A DNA stretch of 64,000 nucleotides, from the NCBI RefSeq assembly GCF_000421145.1, contig NZ_ATWH01000005.1:186001-250000 (forward strand). The letters are read 5' to 3'. Below are positions 53,670-64,000 of this stretch, one piece after another. Positions within the stretch are counted from its first letter, which is position 1. Every line of letters starts with the position of its first letter. The notes beneath the pieces were generated by a model. That model was not told the origin of the DNA. It ran no database searches and was given only the letters and a program-made list of their open reading frames with translations. Made by a program: the position numbers and the translations under genes. This DNA is from Glaciibacter superstes DSM 21135 (GTDB lineage Bacteria; Actinomycetota; Actinomycetes; Actinomycetales; Microbacteriaceae).

Positions 53670-55001
53670 ATGACTCCACTCACACGACGCCAACTCCTGA
53701 GCGCAGGCTTCAGCGCCGCAGCCGTCGGGTTGCTCGCCGGATGCGCGACCCCCGGAACCACCTCGGTCAATTCCGCCCCGGCAATCGCCGCCGCAGCATC
53801 CGGCGAGAAGATCACCCTCACCTACTGGTCATGGTTGAAAGACCTGCAGAACGTCGCCGACATCTGGAACGCGAAGAACCCGAACGTGCAGGTAGAAGCG
53901 GTCTGGATTCCTGGGGGCAACGAGGGTGGATATCAGAAGCTGTATTCGGCTCTGGCATCGGGTGGCGGACCAGACCTCGCACAGGTGGAGATGCGCACCA
54001 TCCCCGAGTTCATGCTTGTCAACGGGCTTGTCGACCTGTCGCGGTACGGGGCAGACGAGCACGCACACCTCTACGACGAGACACTGTGGAAGCAGGTCAG
54101 CTACGTCGACGGTGTGTACGGAATTCCGCAGGACTCCGGCCCGATGGCGATGTTCTACCAGCCAGACGTGCTCGGCACCGAATCGCCGGCCACGTGGGAC
54201 GACTGGGCGGTCGTTGCCGCAGAGATGCGGGCGAAGGATGTCTACCTGGACACGTTCAGCCTCGCTGATGCCTCGTCCTTTGCGGCATACGCCACCCAGG
54301 CCGGCGCCAGCTGGTTTCGCGCCGAGAAAGACGGCTGGGTTATCAACATGACAGACGACGCCACACTCCAAGTGGCGCGATTCTTCGACAAGGCGATCGA
54401 TGACGACCTCGTGCAGACCGGATACGGCAACTACTCCCCGGCCTGGTTCGCGGCCGCATCCTCAGGGCAGATCGCCTCCTGCGTCACGGCCAGCTGGGGC
54501 GACGCGCTCATTGAGGGCGTTGCGGGAGGCGAGGGCAAGTGGATGGCCGCGCCGATGCCGACGTGGGGAAACGGTGGCTACGGCTCGAGCTATCAAGGTG
54601 GTTCCACGGCGGCGGTGCTCGCCAACAGCAAGCACCCAAAGGAAGCACTGGACTTCGCCGTGTGGATGACAACCTCGAAAGAGGGCATCGACGCGATGAT
54701 CGAAAACAGCGGCATCGGCTGGTCGCCGGCCCGCGACTTCATCGGTACCCAGCGCCAGCAGCCATCCGAGTTCTTCAGCGGCCAGAACTACAACGAAGAG
54801 GTCTTCGTCCCGGCCACGCAGCAACAGAACTCCGAATGGTCGTGGTGGCCGGTCACCCAGCAGTCGTTCAACATTCTGAGCGACGGCTTCCGTAAGAAGG
54901 CTTCGGGCGGAACGCTCGTCGACGCCGTTGCCGCAGCCGAGAAGCAGATCATCTCGGTTTTCACCAACAAGGGCCTCAGCATCCGTAAGGAGACGGCATG
55001 A
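53670..55001 (+). CDS. ABC transporter sugar-binding lipoprotein (galactoside locus)
   Basis: A 443-residue family-1 solute-binding protein. The signal has a twin-arginine-like TRRQLLSAG, followed by lipobox LAGC near residue 25. ATG at 53670 is chosen for this; the open frame extends upstream over the operator. Motifs: ITLTYWSWLKDLQN and GGGPDLAQVEMRT. It feeds the two permeases that follow, and the beta-galactosidase suggests beta-galactosides as ligand. No ATPase in the cluster. Confidence 0.92.
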   Translation: MTPLTRRQLLSAGFSAAAVGLLAGCATPGTTSVNSAPAIAAAASGEKITLTYWSWLKDLQNVADIWNAKNPNVQVEAVWIPGGNEGGYQKLYSALASGGGPDLAQVEMRTIPEFMLVNGLVDLSRYGADEHAHLYDETLWKQVSYVDGVYGIPQDSGPMAMFYQPDVLGTESPATWDDWAVVAAEMRAKDVYLDTFSLADASSFAAYATQAGASWFRAEKDGWVINMTDDATLQVARFFDKAIDDDLVQTGYGNYSPAWFAAASSGQIASCVTASWGDALIEGVAGGEGKWMAAPMPTWGNGGYGSSYQGGSTAAVLANSKHPKEALDFAVWMTTSKEGIDAMIENSGIGWSPARDFIGTQRQQPSEFFSGQNYNEEVFVPATQQQNSEWSWWPVTQQSFNILSDGFRKKASGGTLVDAVAAAEKQIISVFTNKGLSIRKETA

Positions 55002-55962
55002 CAACGACGCCAGTCGCCACCGGCACCGCCGAGCGCCAACAACCCACCGAGCTGCGCACAGGAAAGCCCGCCAGAGCCCGACGCACGCGCGGCGCCGCCA
55101 GGGCCCCGTGGATGCTCCTTGCACCATTCCTCGCGCTCTTTGTGCTGACCTTCATTCTGCCGATCATCGTGGCGATCGGCTCGAGCTTCACATCGGTGAG
55201 GCGAAGCGGCCTCTTCGGCGAAGAAGGCGTCACGAGCGAGTTCGCCTGGTTCGATAACTACGCACTTGCGCTCGCCGACGGCAACTTCATCGCATCGATC
55301 GGGCGGATGCTTCTCTTCGGTGTCGTGCAGGTACCGATCATGATCGTCCTGGCCACTGTGCTCGCCCTCATGCTGGAGTCGGCGAGCGCCAGGTGGCCAG
55401 GGTTCTTCCGCGCCGCCTACTTCCTGCCGTACGGCGTTCCTGGTGTCATCGCCACGATCCTGTGGTCGTTCCTCTACGTTCCCGGCCTCAGCCCACTGTT
55501 CGACGTCGCCGCGCTCGTCGGGCTCGAACCCGACTTCCTCGGCGCCGGCAGCGTGCTCTGGTCGATCGCCAACATTGTGGTGTGGAGCTACACCGGGTAC
55601 AACATGCTCATCATCGTCGCGCAGCTCAAGTCGATCCCCGTCGAACTGTATGAGGCGGCTCGCGTCGACGGCGCGTCGACCTGGCGCGTCGTGCGCAGCA
55701 TCCAGCTGCCGTTGATTCGCCCCGCGCTCGTGCTGACCACGGTCTTTTCGATCATCGGAACGCTTCAGCTCTTCGCCGAGGCGCAAGTGCTGATGAAAGT
55801 GGCACCGGCGATCGACAGTCAGTACACGCCGAACCTCAGCGCATACACCACGGCGTTCGCCTACAACGACTACAACGTCGCGGCGGCCCAAGCCGTGCTC
55901 ATCGCTGTTGTCGCGTTCGCACTCTCCTTCATCTTCCTCAAACTGACGAACAGGAAGTCCGC

Positions 55963-55966
<4 letters not shown>
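54998..55966 (+). CDS. ABC sugar permease, MalF type (galactoside locus)
   Basis: A 322-residue permease with six helices, starting after a basic N-terminal tail. EAA loop: ELYEAARVDGASTWRVVRSIQLP. It overlaps the binding-protein gene by 4 nt and the second permease by 4 nt. Confidence 0.93.
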
Positions 55967-60131
<4,165 letters not shown>

Positions 60132-60224
60132 GGCAGCCCTCTCGTTGGTTGACCAGCGTTGGTTGACCAGGCCCGCCACGGCCGAAACCCAGCGCTCGGC
60201 AATCCTTTGACTCGGCCAATGCCG

Positions 60225-60286
60225 CGTGAGGGGTCACAAATCGCTCTTCCCGAGGCCCGGGAAACGACTATTTGTGACCCCTCACG
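60225..60286. repeat. 62-bp inverted repeat between lacZ and the phosphohexomutase gene
   Basis: Perfect 17-bp outer arms (60225-60241, 60270-60286) with an inner TTCCCG/CGGGAA hairpin (60247-60263). It lies between convergent genes, so a terminator role is plausible, but there is no T-tract. Confidence 0.75.
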
Positions 60287-60302
60287 AACGCTCGGGAGAT
60301 GA

Positions 60303-62066
60303 CTAGCCGACGAGCTCGCGCATCGCCGCGTCGAGCTCGGCCAGCTCGGCCTCTGCCGCGGTTTTCCGCTCGGCGACCGAGCCCTCTGCGCTGAATGTGT
60401 CGAGATACACCTTCAATTTGGGCTCCGTGCCGCTCGGCCTCACGATGATGCGCGAGGCGCCCTCCAGCCGAATCCTCAGCACGTCACTCGGCGGCAGTCC
60501 GTCGAAGCCGCCGGCCAGGTCGTCGATCGACTCCACCGCAGCCGACCCGATTCGCTCCGGCGGCGACTTCCGCAGGCGCGCCATCACCTCGGCGATCTTT
60601 GACACGTCAGAGACCCGCACCGAGATCTGCCCGGATGCGTAGTGCCCGAACCGCTGCGTGAACTGGTCGAGCCGATCGGCGACCGTGAGGTCGTCAGCCT
60701 GCAACCGGGTGGCGAGCGCGAGGAACAGCGTCGCCGCCGAGATGCCGTCCTTGTCTCCGACGGTCTCCGGGTTCACCAGGTAGCCCAGCGCCTCCTCGAA
60801 GCCGAAGATCAGGTTCGGGGCACGGGAAATCCACTTGAAACCGGTGAGCGTCTCCGCGAAGTCGAGGTCGTAAGCGGATGCGACGGCCGCCAAAGCGGGC
60901 GAAGACACCAGAGAGACGGCGAGCGTGCCGTGTTCGCCCCGACGGTGGGCTTCCTCGCCGACCATCCAGCCGAGCAACGCGCCGACCTCGTTGCCGCTGA
61001 GCCGGCGGTAACCAGCGGCATCGCCCGGATCGGGGATGGCAATCGCCAGCCTGTCGGCATCCGGATCATTGGCGATCACCAGATCAGCGTCGACCGCACG
61101 CGCGGTCTCGAAGGAGAGGTCCATGGCGCCAGGCTCTTCCGGATTCGGGAAGGCGACGGTGGGGAAGGCGGCGTCTGGCTCGATCTGTGCGGCGACGACG
61201 TGCGGCTCTGGAAAGCCGGCGGCCGCGAAGACCCGCGAAGCCGTCTCCCAGCCGACGCCGTGCATCGCGGTGTACACGACGGTGAGTTCGGAGGCCGGGG
61301 TCGACTCAACGGCACTGCCCGCGGCGGGCTCATCGGTGGCGGGCTTCTCGGTGGCGGGCTCAGCTGCGAGTGAGGCCGTCGCGGCGATGTACGCGTCGAC
61401 CACGTCTTCGCCTGCGGTGATCCAGGCATCCGATCGCGGCAGGTTCGTGATGTCGCCGGCTGCGGCTGTGAGGATGTGGGCGGCGATCTCGGAGTCGACC
61501 GGCGGCACGATCTGCGAGCCGTCATCTGCTCCGCCGAGGTAGACCTTGTAGCCGTTGTCACGCGGCGGGTTGTGCGAGGCGGTGACCATCACGCCCGCGC
61601 TGGCGTTGAAGTAGCGCACGGCGAAGGCCAGCACGGGGGTCGGCAGTAGACGGGGGAGGAGGATGGCCCGCAGCCCGGCGCCCGCGGCGATCTCGGCGGT
61701 GTCTCTGGCGAAGACATCGGAGTTCGTGCGGCCGTCGTAGCCGATCACAATGGAGGGCGTCTCGCCGTCTCTGTCGCTACCGGCGCGTTCGAGAAGGAAC
61801 GCGGAGAGCCCGGCGGCCGCCTGTGTCACCAGCACGCGGTTCATACGGTTCGGGCCGGCCGCGATCTCTCCACGGAGTCCGGCGGTGCCGAACTCCAGCC
61901 GGGTGTCGAAACGGTCGTGAAGATCAGCGATGGCGGCCTCGTCGCCGCGCACCGCGGCATCCGTCAGCTCGGTGAGCTCTGCGCGGGTGACCGGGTCTGG
62001 GTCCTGGGCAAGCCAGGCCCTGGCCTGGTCGATCACCGGGTCGTTGGTGCGTGTCTCGTCGTTCAC
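60303..62066 (-). CDS. Phospho-sugar mutase (phosphoglucomutase/phosphomannomutase, PmmB-like)
   Basis: A 587-residue alpha-D-phosphohexomutase. Four family motifs are intact: GVMVTASHNPPRDNGYK (phosphoserine), DPDADRLAIA (Mg2+), GFEEALGYLV (sugar) and RPSGTEPKLKVY (phosphate). The subgroup resembles bacterial PGM2-like enzymes that can act on ribose or deoxyribose 1-phosphate as well as hexoses. It overlaps punA by 4 nt, so a phosphopentomutase-like job on the sugar released by purine nucleoside phosphorylase is likely (inference). An Ala/Thr/Pro-rich insert is present around residues 230-255. Confidence 0.9.
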   Translation of the reverse strand: MNDETRTNDPVIDQARAWLAQDPDPVTRAELTELTDAAVRGDEAAIADLHDRFDTRLEFGTAGLRGEIAAGPNRMNRVLVTQAAAGLSAFLLERAGSDRDGETPSIVIGYDGRTNSDVFARDTAEIAAGAGLRAILLPRLLPTPVLAFAVRYFNASAGVMVTASHNPPRDNGYKVYLGGADDGSQIVPPVDSEIAAHILTAAAGDITNLPRSDAWITAGEDVVDAYIAATASLAAEPATEKPATDEPAAGSAVESTPASELTVVYTAMHGVGWETASRVFAAAGFPEPHVVAAQIEPDAAFPTVAFPNPEEPGAMDLSFETARAVDADLVIANDPDADRLAIAIPDPGDAAGYRRLSGNEVGALLGWMVGEEAHRRGEHGTLAVSLVSSPALAAVASAYDLDFAETLTGFKWISRAPNLIFGFEEALGYLVNPETVGDKDGISAATLFLALATRLQADDLTVADRLDQFTQRFGHYASGQISVRVSDVSKIAEVMARLRKSPPERIGSAAVESIDDLAGGFDGLPPSDVLRIRLEGASRIIVRPSGTEPKLKVYLDTFSAEGSVAERKTAAEAELAELDAAMRELVG

Positions 62067-62896
62067 AGTGCCTCCACGATGCGGGCGAGCAGCGCGCTGA
62101 TCACCGGCTCGGCCTCGCGGCCGGCTTCGATGACCTCCTGGTGGCTGAGCGGCGTCTTCTGGATGCCCGCTGCGAGGTTGGTGATGAGCGAGAGCCCGAG
62201 AATCTCCATGCCCGCCTGACGGGCGGCAATCGCCTCGAGCGCCGTCGACATGCCGACGATGTCTCCGCCGATGGTCTTCGCCATCTGCACCTCGGCCGGG
62301 GTCTCGTAGTGCGGCCCGCGGAACTGGCAGTACACACCATCATCGAGCGAGGAATCGATCGTTCTGGCCAGGTCGCGCAGTCGTTTCGAGTACAGGTCGG
62401 TGAGGTCGATGAAGGTTGCGCCTTCTAGCGGGGAATCCGCGGTGAGGTTGATGTGGTCGCTGATCAGCACGGGGGTGCCGGGAGTCCAGTGTTCTTTGAT
62501 GCCGCCCGCGCCGTTGGTGAGGATCATCGTCTTCGCCCCGGTCGCCGCAGCGGTGCGCACGCTGTGTACCACCCGGCGAACGCCGTGGCCCTCGTAGTAA
62601 TGGGTGCGTGCCCCGATGACCAGGGCGCGCTTGCCGTCTGGCGTGAGCACGGAACGCAGTGTGCCGACGTGTCCCTCCAGCGCCGGGGCGCTGAAACCGG
62701 TGATGTCCTGCGCGGGGATGGTGTGGGTGGTTTCGCCGATGAGGTCAGCGGCCTTGCCCCATCCGCTGCCCAGGGTGAGGGCGACATCGTGGTGGGCGAC
62801 GCCGGTGAACTCGGCGATTTCGGCGGCGGCGGTACGGGCGATCTCGAACGGGTCGGTGCCTGGTGCGTCCAGCGGGTTGGTGTCGGTCGTGAGCAT
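62063..62896 (-). CDS. punA: Purine nucleoside phosphorylase (trimeric type)
   Basis: A 277-residue enzyme splitting purine (deoxy)nucleosides to base and (deoxy)ribose 1-phosphate. Motifs: LGSGWGKAAD (phosphate Ser), RTHYYEGHG, LTNGAGGIKEHWTPG, FRGPHYETPAEVQM (purine Glu) and GMSTALEAIAAR with SLITNLAAG. This is the low-molecular-mass trimeric class, not the hexameric DeoD of E. coli. It appears leaderless, with a GGAGGG between the -10 box and ATG. Confidence 0.95.
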   Translation of the reverse strand: MLTTDTNPLDAPGTDPFEIARTAAAEIAEFTGVAHHDVALTLGSGWGKAADLIGETTHTIPAQDITGFSAPALEGHVGTLRSVLTPDGKRALVIGARTHYYEGHGVRRVVHSVRTAAATGAKTMILTNGAGGIKEHWTPGTPVLISDHINLTADSPLEGATFIDLTDLYSKRLRDLARTIDSSLDDGVYCQFRGPHYETPAEVQMAKTIGGDIVGMSTALEAIAARQAGMEILGLSLITNLAAGIQKTPLSHQEVIEAGREAEPVISALLARIVEAL

Positions 62897-62902
62897 CCCT
62901 CC

Positions 62903-62908
62903 ACTCTA
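62903..62908 (-). promoter_or_regulatory. -10 box of punA
   Basis: Minus-strand TAGAGT ends 6 nt before the ATG at 62896. The 6-nt interval is GGAGGG, which would be too short to act as a leader. Confidence 0.5.
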
Positions 62909-63005
62909 ATTTGTCCGCGGAGATCGACGGAGATATTGCGCGTTCAGTGCTCGAATGAGCAACAGGCGACGGATGCCGCGCCCTGCGCGCCCGCGCGCTG
63001 TTCCT

Positions 63006-63081
63006 GCGTCGAGAATCGCCGGTGATGCCGAGCGTCGCCGCAGGAGCGGCGATTGTGGGCTCGGAGGGCGATTCTCGACGC
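63006..63081. repeat. 76-bp nested inverted repeat in a divergent gap
   Basis: Perfect 15-bp outer arms (63006-63020, 63067-63081), a middle CCGAG/CTCGG stem, and an inner TCGCCGC/GCGGCGA hairpin with AGGA loop (63035-63052). Both flanking genes, punA and lpdA, are transcribed away from it, so it cannot be a terminator for either. Confidence 0.75.
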
Positions 63082-63181
63082 TGTTGCACGGGGCGGCCAG
63101 CTGCAGCGGGCCAGTTACGGCGTCAGCGTCGGCGGCACAAACGTGTTTGTGGGGGTCACGCCGGTGGGAGAGAATAGAGCA

Positions 63182-64000
63182 ATGGCCTACGAGTTCGAAC
63201 GCAAGCAGCGCATTGCCATACTCGGCGGAGGCCCAGGCGGGTACGAAGCCGCCATAGCCGGAGCCCAGCAGGGTGCTGACGTGACCCTCGTTGAGCGCGT
63301 CGGCGTCGGTGGTTCGGCCGTACTCACAGATGTCGTTCCGTCGAAGTCGCTCATCGCGACGGCCGAGGCATCGAACTCGATCGGCGAGGCAACCGACCTC
63401 GGAGTGCAGTTCTATGTGCGCGGTGCCGCGGGCAAGCCGGTTCGCCCAGAGGTCGCGATCAACCTCGCCGCCGTCAACAAACGACTGCTCGGCCTCGCCA
63501 GGCAGCAGTCTGAAGACATCAAGGCCTCGCTCATCCGGGCCGGCGTGCGCCTGATCCATGGACACGGGCGCCTCGATGGCACCAACGGCCTGATCGTGGC
63601 AACCTCAGAAGAACCCTCCGCCACCGATTTCGATAGGGTCGACGCCGACACGATCGTGGTGTCGGTCGGAGCGAGCCCGCGCATCCTCCCTTCCGCCGTT
63701 CCCGACGGTGAGCGCATCCTCACCTGGACCCAGCTCTACAACCTCAAGGCCGTGCCGAAGCACCTGATCGTCGTCGGGTCCGGTGTTACCGGGGCTGAGT
63801 TCGCCTCCGCCTATCGCGCACTCGGTGCGGAGGTCACCCTGATCTCCAGCCGTGACCAGGTGCTGCCGGGGGAAGACGCAGACGCGGCCCGCGTGATCGA
63901 AGATGTCTTCAAACGCAACGGCATGGAGGTGCTGTCGAAATCCAGGGCAGACTCCGTGGTGCGCACCGAGACCGGTGTGCTCGCCACCCTCAACGACGGC
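63182..64000 (+). CDS. lpdA: LpdA-type flavoprotein disulfide reductase family member, 5' part
   Basis: The frame runs off the window end; 273 residues are visible. N-terminal FAD fold: RIAILGGGPGGYEAAIAGAQQGA. In true dihydrolipoamide dehydrogenases the next motif holds a Cys-x4-Cys pair; here it reads VGGSAVLTDVVPSKSL with no cysteine. That is the hallmark of M. tuberculosis LpdA (Rv3303c), an NAD(P)H:quinone-type reductase. The second nucleotide fold, IVVGSGVTGAEFASAYRALG, is present. Start ATG has no clear ribosome-binding site; GAGAAT 6 nt upstream may be its -10 box. Confidence 0.88.
   Translation, partial: MAYEFERKQRIAILGGGPGGYEAAIAGAQQGADVTLVERVGVGGSAVLTDVVPSKSLIATAEASNSIGEATDLGVQFYVRGAAGKPVRPEVAINLAAVNKRLLGLARQQSEDIKASLIRAGVRLIHGHGRLDGTNGLIVATSEEPSATDFDRVDADTIVVSVGASPRILPSAVPDGERILTWTQLYNLKAVPKHLIVVGSGVTGAEFASAYRALGAEVTLISSRDQVLPGEDADAARVIEDVFKRNGMEVLSKSRADSVVRTETGVLATLNDG

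Overview
The window is high-GC DNA with actinobacterial features: GTP-type PEP carboxykinase, an FMN riboswitch ahead of ribD-ribE-ribBA-ribH, frequent GTG starts, many apparently leaderless genes, and the gene order sdhCDAB / cdd-deoA-add / pmm-punA / lpdA that is also known from Mycobacterium tuberculosis. The composition, the sugar ABC loci without their own ATPase, and a strikingly frequent word CGGATGCC/GGCATCCG suggest a Microbacteriaceae-type actinobacterium. That family-level assignment is inference; no rRNA or tRNA gene was seen.

Layout. 1-1149: 3' part of pckG. 1348-10393: an apparent mannan/mannoside-use locus (ROK regulator, secreted GH76 endo-mannanase, sugar-binding lipoprotein, two permeases, GH38 alpha-mannosidase). 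10454-12098: a hipBA-like toxin-antitoxin pair behind four evenly spaced copies of an 18-bp palindrome. 12277-16601: sugar-porter MFS protein, ABC exporter and a small membrane protein. 16737-20525: riboflavin operon with FMN riboswitch (minus strand). 20683-26023: SorC-type regulator divergent from glpD-glpF-glpK. 26126-27365: an AbiEi-like/PDDEXK-like gene between two inverted repeats with the same arm sequence. 27393-31861: HAD hydrolase, acetyltransferase, trpS, xth and a YihY/BrkB membrane protein, all minus strand. 31991-33550: a surface protein gene that has lost its 5' end.

33704-37203: sdhCDAB, with a perfect DtxR/IdeR-like palindrome over the promoter. 37364-39801: divergent mannosyltransferase and mannose-1-phosphate guanylyltransferase. 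40030-52021: nucleoside uptake and salvage (two BMP-type lipoproteins, ABC ATPase, two permeases, cdd, deoA, add). This run is interrupted between deoA and add by a two-gene module, an S-adenosylhomocysteine-hydrolase-like protein plus an IclR regulator, bordered on both sides by copies of a ~137-bp repeat with an identical stem-loop. 52105-52844: PTS IIA and IIB without IIC. 52881-60131: TetR-type regulator divergent from a sugar ABC / GH2 beta-galactosidase operon. 60303-62896: phosphohexomutase and purine nucleoside phosphorylase (minus). 63182 to the end: 5' part of lpdA.

How it fits together. The cell appears able to take up and degrade mannan fragments, galactosides, glycerol and nucleosides. 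Nucleoside sugars released by DeoA and PunA would enter central metabolism through the adjacent phosphohexomutase. The main candidates for something undescribed are the repeat-bordered AHCY-like/IclR module, the four-operator hipBA control region, the recurring long intergenic inverted repeats, and the over-represented CGGATGCC word.
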